This document shows positions 32,531 to 43,500 of a stretch of DNA of 64,000 nt, in pieces. Made by a program: the position numbers and the translations under genes. How positions within the stretch are numbered: position 1 is the stretch's first letter; the number at the start of each line of letters is the position of its first letter. The notes under the pieces are model-generated. The model did no database searches, was not told where the DNA came from, and saw only the letters and a program-made list of their open reading frames with translations. Source of the stretch: Fragilariopsis cylindrus CCMP1102 (Eukaryota > Bacillariophyta > Bacillariophyceae > Bacillariales > Bacillariaceae); NCBI GenBank assembly GCA_900095095.1, contig FMBT01000372.1, forward strand, positions 1-64,000. The letters run 5' to 3'.

Positions 32531-33916
32531 CTAGCTACCTTCTGTAATCTCGCATTTGTTCCATGCTTCTGGAAATTGTCTTTCTGCGTTGTCATTCCAG
32601 TAATTCAAGAACCCACCTGCTTTCTTATTTCGTTTTCCATCTATTTTATTATTGTGAAAAATCTTTAGTTCCACTCCACTCTTGTACATATCCCATGAAC
32701 GTTCCGGTGCTAGTACAAAGGTGGGAACGGTAACAGCTAGTTGATCGTCAAATTGTCGACATAGAAAGCAATCCCCAATCATTGTTTCGGCCCAATGAAT
32801 GACCTGTTCTTGCCTGAAAAAGTCTAAGTCTGTAATATGGAAAAAGCCATGTAGTGTCCAAAGTTGTGACCCACCACATGTATCATCCAAAGTCGTAGAC
32901 ATTTGACCATTTGGTAATTTCCGTGCTCCACAAAGATACTTTCCAAAAACTTCCTTCACTTTGGATTGTGCAGCCTTCGCTCTACCCTGTGGATAATTAT
33001 CAAAATAAATTACCATTTGATTTTTTACTGCAATAGCAATCGGATCTCGATCCCATTTTTGTGTACAAAATGCATCCGTATCTAACCACATCATATATCG
33101 GTATCGTTGTAAACTTTGATGCCGCCAAATATGCCATGAACGAAACTCTGCCTGCCAATTATAACTAATTCTCGATCCAAATCCTTCCTCATAACATACA
33201 GAATCCCATGTTATTTGATCTGGAGATGTTACATTACATCGTTGTAAGAATTTTTGTCGTCGAATTGGTGATAATTTATGTATTTCATTAACGATCCCAA
33301 TATTATCCAAAACAACTGTTATAATGGCTGGTTTTAATATATTACGGATATCAACCAACAAAGTTTCGTTGTCTCCTATTGGTAAAGTAGTGAACAAAAC
33401 GATATCATAATTGACTCTACTATTGTAGGCATAACGGAGCAAACACAAGGACTGTTTCAACAACGCCAATTGATGCGGTCCGTGCACCTTGGTAACAATC
33501 ACACCCCCTTCTTGACGTTGAAATTCTATAACATCTTCGTGATTATTATGGGACTCATTATTTTTTATCGTAATATTATTTGTTGGTATCAATAAGTAAT
33601 TGGTATTATTTTGATCCACCGTTGTAGAGCTTTCCTTATTATCGTTGTTCCGTGTCAATGTTGAAGAAAAAGAAGATTTAGATTTAGATTCTCCTGAGTG
33701 GGGTGTGCGAATAACGCTTATCGCAGTACCAACAATAATCTCCGTATCATTTTTTAGATTAAAAATCTCATGATCTAAAACGTTGTCGCCTTGTACTTGC
33801 TCCAAAACTTTGAGCTGGAGTTTCACGAAAGTTATTGAGAATATTACTCCGAAAAAGATCGTCAAGCAGAAAAGAAAGGTCACGAGACGATTGTTCGTCA
33901 GTCGATAGAATCCCAT
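32531..33916 (-). CDS. Type II membrane glycosyltransferase-like protein (DxD motif)
   Basis: A single-exon, 461-residue protein. A signal-anchor helix (VTFLFCLTIFFGVIFSITFV, about 12-31) follows a short cytosolic end and precedes a Ser/Asn-rich stem to about 125. The catalytic part begins GGVIVTKVHGPHQLALLKQS. It includes YDIVLFTTLP near 170 and a WQAEFRSWHIWRHQSLQ block before the probable nucleotide-sugar and metal site MMWLDTDAFC, with DTD at 279-281. Later Cys-rich pieces (YLCGARKL, CFLCRQFDDQLAV) probably form disulfides. The layout fits a GT-A Golgi glycosyltransferase, perhaps related to fungal KRE2/MNN-type enzymes, but the donor and family number are uncertain. Confidence 0.65.
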   Translation of the reverse strand: MGFYRLTNNRLVTFLFCLTIFFGVIFSITFVKLQLKVLEQVQGDNVLDHEIFNLKNDTEIIVGTAISVIRTPHSGESKSKSSFSSTLTRNNDNKESSTTVDQNNTNYLLIPTNNITIKNNESHNNHEDVIEFQRQEGGVIVTKVHGPHQLALLKQSLCLLRYAYNSRVNYDIVLFTTLPIGDNETLLVDIRNILKPAIITVVLDNIGIVNEIHKLSPIRRQKFLQRCNVTSPDQITWDSVCYEEGFGSRISYNWQAEFRSWHIWRHQSLQRYRYMMWLDTDAFCTQKWDRDPIAIAVKNQMVIYFDNYPQGRAKAAQSKVKEVFGKYLCGARKLPNGQMSTTLDDTCGGSQLWTLHGFFHITDLDFFRQEQVIHWAETMIGDCFLCRQFDDQLAVTVPTFVLAPERSWDMYKSGVELKIFHNNKIDGKRNKKAGGFLNYWNDNAERQFPEAWNKCEITEGS

Positions 33917-34735
33917 GACGATTTCAGTTGTATTGTATTGATAGAGTAACGCGTGTATCTACATCTAGGATAATGTATACCTGTATATTAGTAGATGAAC
34001 TTGGTAATAGTCCTACATATTACGGTATTAGTATTTTCAAAATAGATGTGACATTAAATTTCAAAATTGTGGGACAAACAAAATCATTATTAGACATTTA
34101 TGAAGTCACTTGTGATTGAATCAATCCCGGACCAACATAGCTTTTCCTTTCGTCTACTCAGTTGAATATTCAAATCTAACGATTGTATGTTCATTAGTGT
34201 TGCTGGTCACCAGTAGTCGCTACTAGGTACCACCTACATAAACATTCCAAAGTTGCCCAGTCCGGTTTCACAAATACAAATTGATTCAATAACAATATGA
34301 AGGGAATATAATGGTCAATTACATCACAACACATATATTAGAATTTTGTTGATAGGGAAGATTATGTTGGATATCGCGATGTATGGTGAATCTTTGTCGG
34401 TGACGATAGTTTACAGTTCAGCAACGCAAAGCACATTTAAAAAGATAACGTCATAGATTGTCCAGATAAATAATTTAGAAAACATGACATACATTGTACG
34501 CGAAGGTCGAAAATAGTACTGCAACAAATTCAGTAGTATTAATATACAGATATTAGCGTTGCTATAACAGAAGTATATTACTATAAACTTCCTGACTGCA
34601 AAGTACTCATCATCATCATCTTTTGAAACGTTTTCTCTTTTTGTTCTCCTTCCATAATTTCAGGAATTTCAGTAGTATTTAATATAGAAATTTGCGTTGT
34701 TGTGTAATTGAAGTATATATTTGACGTGTATATAT
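33917..34735. other. Intergenic, no gene seen
   Basis: AT-rich spacer upstream of the glycosyltransferase-like gene and downstream of the sirtuin gene (both minus). The phrase AATTTCAGTAGTATT...AATAT...AGAT/AAAT recurs near 34528-34555 and 34667-34693. No RNA gene or transposon is recognised. Confidence 0.4.
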
Positions 34736-35948
34736 TTATTGTTGACGGCACTCATTAGTGTCATCGTCTTTTGAAGCTTGTTCCTGTTTTTGTTCTTCTT
34801 CACTATTTCCCCCTTCATCGTTTGTGTTGATATGTACCTTCTCATCAAGCTCTTTTTCTTTTACGTCGTCGTCGTCTTCATCTTCATCTTCATCATTATC
34901 TTCCTTGTCAGTATGATTTGTTTGTTCGTCGTTTATTTCGCAACTACCCAGCAAATTGCTCAGTTCTTCTTCATTCAGCTCTTTTTCTTTATCATTATGA
35001 CTTGATACTTCAGTTTCAGTTCCAGTTTGTAGTAAAGTCCAACCGAGTAAACTGGATAATTCTTCTACGTTACTATCACAATCACCAGGAACAAATATAT
35101 CCCCTGATCTGATCTTCATTACTTTATCTCTATTGAATAAAACTCTATTACATCGAACCATATCTGGTATCATTGATACTGGTGCAACTTGAAGTGATGT
35201 TCCCATTACCAATAAAAGATCCGCTTGTGGTATATCCTTTTTCAATAATTTATGAAATCGATCTGGTAAATCTTCCCCAAAGAATACAATATCAGGTTTG
35301 ACATTTCCAATACAATATGTACATGTAGGTGTTTTTCCTTCTTTTGTAATTGTGTCTTTAACACATTCTATATCAGAGGCTTTATTACAATCAATACAAC
35401 AAGCTGAACGAAAATGACCATGACATTCAACCAGTTTATCATCAGGAATACCAGCTAAGAATTCTAATCCATCAATATTTTGTGTGTATATTCGTAATAA
35501 TAATCCCTTATCGGCAAGTACTTTCAGGAAATGATGTGTCATAGTTGGTTTGAACGTAATACCAGGCCATAATTCTTTCGCCAAAGTAACAAACGCATCA
35601 GGTCTTTTACGATAATAATTTACATCGAAAATTGCTTCCGGATATGGTAAATTATATTTTGATAAATTGTCATATAAACCAGTTCCTGGACTTCTAAAAT
35701 CTGGTATCCCAGCTCCTATATTGAATATTTATCCAAGTGAAAGTATAATTTTTAATGAAAAATCAAACTGTTAGAGGTAATTGTACGTTACGTCGTATCC
35801 GTTTTTGATAATTGTACTGTACCAATCATCAATCAAAACACAAAAAACATTAAAAACGCTAAGACGTACCTGTCGAGATACCTGCTCCGCATAGCACAAT
35901 AATCCTCTTGGCTTTGCCATTTTGAATTAATTCTGCCAGTTCTTCCAT
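34736..35948 (-). CDS. SIRT2: SIRT2-type NAD-dependent protein deacylase, two exons
   Basis: Exon 1 35948-35870 and exon 2 35715-34736 join within GAGISTG|AGIPDF (ACA G|GA GCT), giving 352 residues from the first ATG (MEELAELIQ). NAD-binding motifs GAGISTGAGIPDFRS (21-35) and TQNID (104-108) are present, with catalytic His125 in VECHGHF. The zinc-ribbon cysteines are CIDC and, later, CTYC. The segments LYDNLSKYNLPYPEAIFD and KPDIVFFGEDLPDRF are typical of class I SIRT2/Hst2 enzymes, which deacetylate tubulin and histones in the cytosol and nucleus. The last 100 residues are an acidic, E/D-rich tail. Sequence upstream of the ATG stays open without another ATG, so a missed 5' exon is possible. 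Confidence 0.88.
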
Positions 35949-36434
35949 CTTTTCTCGTCTTTTGGAATTGGGTTGTGTATCTATCTTCTTTTGATCAGTC
36001 CCTTTTACAGTATAAGAAAAAAAAATGAGCCAGCATGCAGTGAGCAATGAGAAATGAAGATTGATTTTACTTTTCGAAGCCGTCAAAAGTTCCGACTGAT
36101 TTCTTGTGGGAAGGAAACAAAAGCCATCAAATCTTTTACTCGCTAAAGCGCTGAGCGCCAAAGCATTAAGGCCAGTTTATCAAATTAGGGCGTTAGTCCG
36201 TGATCAAAACCAGTCACGTACAATAATTACATCTCAGTAGTCCCTCCGACGTCGGTTCATCACAGCATTTTTTTATTAACATGTTTTATTGGTTGTTCAT
36301 TGCCGCGGATAATTTGAAAATTTGTTGTAGTTTCTTTTCTTTTATTAACACGACCAGATACAGTACATTAGCAATAGGAACTATTCGCTACAAAGTAAAC
36401 CGGTATTGTTGATAATAGAAAGAATTAAATTAAG
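35949..36434. promoter_or_regulatory. Short divergent promoter region between SIRT2 and CCT2
   Basis: 486 bases separate two head-to-head start codons, so both promoters must lie here. I see no named motif. Confidence 0.4.
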
Positions 36435-38514
36435 ATGGAGAACGCATATTTGTCACAAGGAGTTGAAGTAGACAAGGTAAGTTCTGCCTCTGAATTGTTC
36501 GGACGCGGTGTCCTCTTGAATACCTTACTTGTAGTTTTTCCTCTGTACTGTATGTACCTTTACATTTTCTCATCAAATCGCTTCACTTTTTCTTCTTTTC
36601 TATTCTATTCTATTCTCGTTTGACGTTATTTCTTGTACCATGTGATGAATAAACTCTATAAATGTAACACCACCATTTTCCTACGTTTGCTTCGTGCATA
36701 CTTAATACACGCAACAACAACAACAACAACAACAACAATCAAACTCTAATAATCTAATAACATACCATCAAACAACACAAACACAAAACATTACAACAAT
36801 CATCTAGGGTGAAAATGCTCGTTTGTCGTCATTGATTGGTGCTATGGCAATCTCAGATCTAGTAAAGACCACATTAGGTCCAAAGGGTATGGACAAAATC
36901 TTACAATCGATCGACCCAAATGATCAATCGATTAGTGTGACTAATGACGGTGCGACTATTTTGAGTAAAATTCCTCTTGATAATGCTGCCGCGAAGGTAT
37001 TAGTGGATATGGCAAAGGTACAAGATAAGGAAGTTGGTGATGGTACCACTAGTGTTGCTGTTTTTTGTGGTGAATTATTAAGAGAAGCTGAAACAATGCT
37101 GATGCAGGCACGAATTCATCCCCAAACAATCTGTGCGGGATGGCGATTAGCAACAAAAGTGGCCAGAGAAACCTTAGACAGTATGGCCACCAATACTATT
37201 ACCGATGATGATTTAATGAATATCGCCCAAACAACGTTGTCTAGTAAACTTGTTAATGCAGAAAAGGAACATTTTGCTAAATTGTGTGTTTCGGCTGTAA
37301 AACGACTTGGTGGAAGTGGTAATCTTGATCATATTCAAATTATCAAACTCCCCGGTGGATCACTCCGTAGTTCCTACTTGGAAGAAGGTTTTCTATTAGA
37401 AAAATCGATCGGAGTTGGTCAACCCAAAAGACTTGAAAAGTGTAATATATTGTTAGGAAATACAAGTATGGATACCGACAAAATTAAAATATACGGTTCA
37501 CGTGTACAAGTCGATTCACTGAACAAGGTAGCAGAAATTGAACAGGCAGAGAAACTTAAAATGAAAAGAAAGGTTGATAAAATTATTGGACATGGCTGTA
37601 ATGTATTTATTAATCGGCAACTAATTTACAATTATCCTGAATCGTTATTCGCACAACAAGGTATTATGGCAATTGAACATGCCGACTTTGATGGAATTGA
37701 ACGCTTAGCGGCCGTAACAGGTGGAGAAGTTGCTAGTACATTCGAAAATCCTGAAAAGGTCCAACTTGGTTACTGTGAAGTATTGGAGGAGGTGAGTGAA
37801 TTTTGGCTGGCGCTTCTGTGTGTTTGTGCGTGTGTGCGTGTATGCGAAAGAAATAGAGAGAGAGAAGATCAAACTTTACATATTGAGCAGTCTCTAACTT
37901 ATTTCTTATTCATTCATTTACTCAACGATTATTTTACTAATTACATGTTAATGTTAATGTTGCTGTAGGTCATCATAGGTGAAACTAGAGTCCTTCGATT
38001 TGGTGGTTGCAAATCTGGTGCCGCTTGTACGATTGTGTTGCGAGGGAGTAGCAACCACGTTGTGGATGAGGCTGAACGATCTGTTCATGATGCGCTTTGT
38101 ATCTTAGCCGCTACCCTCAAGCATCCTAGACGGATTTATGGCGGAGGATGCACTGAGGTTGCAATGGCTCAAGCCATTGACAAGGCCGCAATGGAAACTA
38201 CTGGTAAGAAGGCACTCGCAATGTCAGCATATGCGAAGGCGCTGTTACAGCTACCAATGACCGTTGCGGACAATGGCGGATACGATGCGGCTGAATTGAT
38301 TACTCAACTTCGTGCAGCTCATGCGGCGGGTAATAACAGTTGCGGATTAGATATGGACCAAGGAATTGTTGGAAACATGGAAGAATTGGGCATTATGGAA
38401 TCATATAAAAGTAAGTTGCAAGTGGTAACCAGTGCTAGTGAGGCAGCTGAAATGCTTTTACGAGTTGACGATATTATTAAATCCGCACCTCGGCGTCGCG
38501 AAGAGATGATTTAA
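36435..38514 (+). CDS. CCT2: T-complex protein 1 subunit beta (CCT beta), three exons
   Basis: Exons 36435-36476, 36808-37791 and 37969-38514 (42+984+546 bases) are all in phase 0 and yield 523 residues, close to the usual 530-535 of CCT2. Group II chaperonin signatures are present: [38 protein letters not shown] (ATP site) and, in the last third, [10 protein letters not shown] and [14 protein letters not shown] beta is one of the eight subunits of the cytosolic folding ring for actin, tubulin and WD40 proteins. The apical domain [15 protein letters not shown] is typical of the beta subunit. Intron 1 contains a CAA microsatellite (about 36711-36739) and intron 2 GT and GA runs. The gene is intact. 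Confidence 0.93.
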
Positions 38515-38754
38515 AAATAGAAAATATTTACAGTACAATATAATAGGTTCGATGAATGATATGCTTAGTGCAGAACGGGGGACGAAAGCCGGATCAAAGA
38601 TGACACCACGGTGCTGGTGTGTTGGTTGATTAAAAAATAGCAAGTTGACGTGCCACTAAGCAAAGATGTTTCTATGGATTACTATAGAAAAAAGAATATA
38701 ATTGATTTAAAAAAAGAATGAATCCTAGTAGTGGTTTTTTAACCTATTCTTTCT

Positions 38755-40963
38755 TTACTCTATTCCAGGTGGACCAAACAATCCATCTCGTTTTCGTGCC
38801 AATGCTAATACTTTAAACTTTCCACCCATGTGTTCAGGCATGACGAGATACTTCAAGGCATCAGTGAAGGCTTGTGCCTGGTCATCAGTTGTCTCTGGTT
38901 TCTCGATAGTTTTCATTGTTAGGTCTGCGGCACCCATTCTCATAAGGAATTCACCCTGCTGAATGGGACCAAATGCATGAATCGACGTCGCCTCAATACC
39001 TTTAAATGTAGTTTTGCTACTATCTTTAATATCTTCTGTGTTAATATTCTTCTCTTGACCAGCATTACCAGTAGAAAGACAATTTTTTAGAGCAAAAAAA
39101 TCGACATCAGCCGTTACGTCTACCTGTCCAGGACGTGATGTCAATGGAACCTGCTTGTGACGAGAAAATGCACGAAGTGTGTCTGTTGTTCCTTCTTCTC
39201 CATAATCAATGATTAAAGCTGCGCCTTGGCTTTCTTCTAACACCCTTGCAACGTCCTGCGCCAGAAAAATAGCATCCGGACAAATCTCCACGACAGTACC
39301 TTCAGGAAATTGATCGTATTGGTCATAGTTGGAGGACATTAATAATTCTACTGCGGGTGTGACCTGTGGAGCCAAAACTTGTCGCAGTCGAGGAATAAGT
39401 TGTTTTTCTTTGGATTGGTCCTCCCCATCATCTTCCGCCGCCGATGATGAAAAGTGTTCCACTTCTTCTTTGGTAGCGTCCGCCGAAGCGACATCGATCA
39501 TACGTTCTCTCCAACCGTCATCCGTTTTCTGAAATTGGTGGACAGGTAATGCATCGATAAACTCTTGCATTACGACCATGGTTGGTATACTTTTATCGCG
39601 TTTGGATTGAAAGGATGAAAAATCATCGTGCCATTCGATTCGTATCGTATTCACAAAAGAATCTGTTTCCCTTTCTTTACTATCATTTTATTGTCATCGT
39701 TGGTATATCCAGTAAAATCCAAACGGACTAAATGACCCAATACTTTCTTAAGCGTTTGTTGTTGTTCCAGCCGCAATTCTAATGAAGATTCAATTAAATG
39801 AACTGTTCGTATAGATTGACCGAAATCTAACAATAAAGACGAATGTGCCAATTCCAACAAGTCAGCCATAAGAGTACCTCTTCCCGGTCCCAATTCAACG
39901 AATTGGATATCGGATGGTTTTCCTAACGGTTCTTGTTGCCAAACTGTCATAAACCAAACACACAATGAATGTCCAAAGACACTTGAAAGTTCGGGTGCAG
40001 TAACAAAGTCTCCACCGCGACCAAAAATTGTAGATCGGCCGTTACTACTACTAGTAGAATCGTTTAAGGATGAAGAAGAAGAAGTAGACTTTTCTTCGTC
40101 GTCGTCACCGTATTCGTCAACATCGTCCCAATCATCATCACCCGTTTTATTCTGACGTTGTGAGGATGATGTATAGTATCCATGTAGGGATGTGTCAATG
40201 CATGTCGCATATATTCTGCAGTTGTTATAGGTTGTCCACTAACTCCAATCCGTGCCATAAGAAAATCTGTCAAAGGTGTGGCAGGTTCATAACCTTTCCA
40301 ATCTTTTGGTGCATGTGGTAAATGTATGAGAGGATCAAACATAGCATCCCGATCAACGAGGAAACCATCATCGTCGTCATCATGATTTTTCTTGTTTAAT
40401 AATGTACTGCTATTTCGTAACAAAAGCTGACTCGTGGCAGTCGACGTTGATGGTGTGATCAGTTTTTTGTTTGTTTCCCATAATAGAGAAGAATTTTTTC
40501 TACTAGTAGTAGCTGATGTGTTTGTTGAGACGCCGTTATAAATTTCATCGTCATTAAAATAATTGGGATGAATGTCAGAAGGGAGATGCAGCTTGGCTAA
40601 ACCCGTTGTTGTTTGGAATTCAGAAGTTGGCGTCACCGTGGGTTTTATTCCCGTGAAGAAAGAAGTAGTAGGAGAGACAGTGGGAGAAATGTATTTATGA
40701 TTGTTGTTGTTGTTGTTGTTGTCAGCGGATGTCGGTCGTGGCGTCGTCGACGACAATTCGTTGGTGGTCGGATTTAATTGCCTTTGTCGTTGCAACGCTT
40801 GTTTTTTATTTTTTCCTTTCTTATTTCCACCACCACCAGAAGAAGAGCTCATGGCCCTGTGGCACCAATAATTATCCCGACGTCGTACTACTAGTACATT
40901 GTAAAGAGACGAGGATCGTGATTTTAATAACCGAGACGGTATTGTCAATGGAAAGTTACGCAT
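38755..40963 (-). CDS. NDUFAF7: NDUFAF7/MidA-type mitochondrial arginine methyltransferase (two one-base frame breaks)
   Basis: The gene starts at the ATG at 40963 with an Arg-rich, Ser-rich mitochondrial presequence (RNFPLTIPSRLLKSRSSSL). The DUF185/MidA core runs over three frames. PLTDFLMARIG and ITTAEYMRHALTHPY are in the first. GYYTSSS and GRGGDFVTAPELSSVFGH are in the next and lead to the SAM motif ELGPGRGTLMADLL. VNTIRIEWHDDF, MQEFIDALPVHQF and LIIDYGEEG are in the third, to the stop at 38757-38755. The shifts lie near 40184 (one C too few) and at 39686-39689 (one A too few on the coding strand). Correcting both gives about 736 codons. NDUFAF7 methylates NDUFS2 during complex I assembly. 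The family is clear; whether the breaks are real is not. Confidence 0.82.
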
Positions 40964-41428
40964 ATTGTCGATGAGAAATACCAATGCTTTGTATTTTTAC
41001 TTGACTTTCTTGTTCTATCAGAGTCCCGGGTACAGGAGTCAATAAGGTATTCTGACTTAAAATGAATAGCTATTGGAACATGCATTGAACATCATCTTGT
41101 GAATGAATATGATGAATGATGACGAGATTGACTATTTTTATTTTCTTCGAAAGAGCTACCGGTTAAAACACAGAATCATCCTAAAATGTCATTCACGGTT
41201 TTTCAGTCAGAAAAAGAATGAATCAGGGAGTCGAGTGAGTCGAGAATTCACAAAATAGATATATTCAAGATTGACATCATGAAACCTGACAACACGAAAC
41301 ACTTCAACGATAAAGTTACTTGTAGGTTGTAGGTACACAAACTTAACTTTGGCTTGTTACGACTATTACCTTCTATGTCTACCGACCGTAGTAGCTAATC
41401 AGATTAAACGACGAATTAGACAATAATT
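40964..41428. promoter_or_regulatory. Divergent promoter region
   Basis: 465 bases between head-to-head start codons of NDUFAF7 and the ICMT-like gene. No defined motif is recognised. Confidence 0.35.
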
Positions 41429-42514
41429 ATGAGACGCTTGTCAGCAACCAACCTTTTATTAGGAATTACTATTTCTTCCTGTCTGATCTCGTCATTGGGC
41501 TTCCAAACAACATCTCTGAAATCTGCATTGCCACAACATTCGACGCCGTCGTCATTGAAGCTTGCTACATCACCATTTTCTTCTCCTGCTACTGCTACTT
41601 CTACTACTAGATTGGATGCTGTACCTATTGAATTATGGACCAGTATGCTTCCTCCAACGATGGGATTCATTAAGTCAGAATGGATTGTGTCGTATGGTTA
41701 CGGTTTCGGGGTAGCATTAAGTGCACTTTCATTACTATTAAAACAACCACAACAAATGTCCATAGCGACTGTACATGCAGTGGCATTAATATTTTATGGC
41801 TTTCGATTGAATACTTTTCTTTTTATTCGAAATAGATTAAGTTCGACGTATAGAGACATCGGTAAAAAAATCGACGAAAAATCAAAAGAACGATTTAGTA
41901 CACGTATTGCACGTACGCCCTTCGTTGTATCTTGTGGTCTACTTTATTATGGATTATACCTTCCGGTCTTATTAACATCGAAACTTGTTACTGATGCAAC
42001 TGCTATGCAATCTGCTAATGCTGGTGTCGGTATTGGTATGAATGTTATAAAGCTATTAGTTGGATTGCAATGGTTTGGTTATATGGTTGCCGCGGTGGGA
42101 GACTTGACTAAGTCCTATGTGAAAGCGTCCGAAAAGAATGGTAAATTTCTTGTAACATCTGGAATATTTTCAGTCTTACGTCATCCTAACTACACTGGTG
42201 AAATTTTAGCATGGACGTGCAATTCACTTTCTGGAACAATAGCAGCATCGTACCTGTTAAGGAATAAATTTTCATTTAAGATACTTTCATATCTTGGACT
42301 TTCAATGGTAGGTTGGATTGGTATGGTGTTTGTTCTTTTACGTGCAACAACAGGCCTCGAAGAACGACAAAAGAACGAATATGGGACTACCGATACCTAC
42401 AAGGAATGGACTAAAAAGACGTGGTCTGGTTGGAAATTGGGCGCGGAAGATGACAAAACGCACGAAATTACTATGGATGAAGAAACACAAGAAGATTATG
42501 GATCCGGAATCTAA
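41429..42514 (+). CDS. ICMT/DUF1295-like membrane protein, probably plastid-targeted
   Basis: A single exon of 361 residues. The N-terminus is a signal peptide (LLLGITISSCLISSLG|FQ) with Phe after the predicted cleavage point, then a Ser/Thr/Ala-rich transit-like stretch to about 65; this fits diatom plastid import. Five or so membrane helices follow. The C-terminal signature SGIFSVLRHPNYTGEILAW matches the conserved RHPxYxGE block of the isoprenylcysteine methyltransferase/DUF1295/steroid-reductase-like superfamily. It is followed by LLRATTGLEERQKNEYG, the usual second conserved piece with a E-x-x-Q/K-x-x-Y pattern. A reductase or methyltransferase activity on a lipid is inferred from the superfamily only. 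The tail is acidic. Confidence 0.7.
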   Translation: MRRLSATNLLLGITISSCLISSLGFQTTSLKSALPQHSTPSSLKLATSPFSSPATATSTTRLDAVPIELWTSMLPPTMGFIKSEWIVSYGYGFGVALSALSLLLKQPQQMSIATVHAVALIFYGFRLNTFLFIRNRLSSTYRDIGKKIDEKSKERFSTRIARTPFVVSCGLLYYGLYLPVLLTSKLVTDATAMQSANAGVGIGMNVIKLLVGLQWFGYMVAAVGDLTKSYVKASEKNGKFLVTSGIFSVLRHPNYTGEILAWTCNSLSGTIAASYLLRNKFSFKILSYLGLSMVGWIGMVFVLLRATTGLEERQKNEYGTTDTYKEWTKKTWSGWKLGAEDDKTHEITMDEETQEDYGSGI

Positions 42515-43500
42515 GCTTTTTGACCATATTATTACTATTCATCCAAATTTCAAGACAGATTCATTCAATATAAAATAAAAGGAGGCTATTATATTCATCA
42601 ATTATACTAGGACCTACATACAAATCTCTACTAGTAATAGATATCGTTGTTTCTTTGCTAGTTGATTGCTCGGCAAAGTCATATGACGTTTTTGATCATT
42701 ATCATCAAAGCCTTTCACTGTCTTTAGGTCGTGAGAAGAGGTGGCATGTATAGTAGACAGTATGCTTATAGTGGCAAAAAATGAGAAGCATGTCTGAGGT
42801 ACTACACCTTAACTAACTAACTTAAAAGCATCCTGTATTAACATTTTTTTTACTATCTTACTAGGGTTACACGTACTTGGCTTGGTGTCGGAGACAGTAG
42901 CAAAACTGTGGCTAGGGCTGTGCGAAAACTGTTCTACTATCCTAGCTAGTCCATCACAGTAGGTAAGTATCTAACTTCTATAAAGCATCACCACATTTTG
43001 CTTGTCACCACCGTACCACTGCATTGCATTATTTATTGCTTTTCCTGTACAATTATTTCGAATCAATGACACGGCTGTAACCAAATTTTGTATCAGAAGA
43101 ATTCATAACCTACTATATTCGAAAATGGTCATCGGCCGCGGACATTTTTTTGTAGAGAATGCGAAGGGGACGAAAGGGGGGTTGATTTTTATATTTCAAT
43201 TTTTATTATTGCGCGCCTATTATAGTACATAAAAATCGTCGATTGACGCCAAAAATAGTATGGGAATGTTATTATTACACGACTATCGGCTATCGATACA
43301 GTACACTGTTTCATTCATTTAATCATCACGACGATCGAGAGCATACTTCCACATCTGGTAATCGATCGCAGAGGGCCTGAAGTTCAGAATTGAAATATAC
43401 TTCGACTACGATGATCAAAAGTATGCTGAACTGCTGCTACTGCTGCTACCAATAACACAGCCAGAGAATTGTAGGATTCGATTCTTTCGGACTCCGTCAA
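42515..43500. other. Intergenic, no gene seen
   Basis: Nearly 1 kb between two plus-strand genes. The last 150 bases are probably the leader of the repeat protein. No frame, inverted repeat or RNA gene stands out. Confidence 0.45.
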
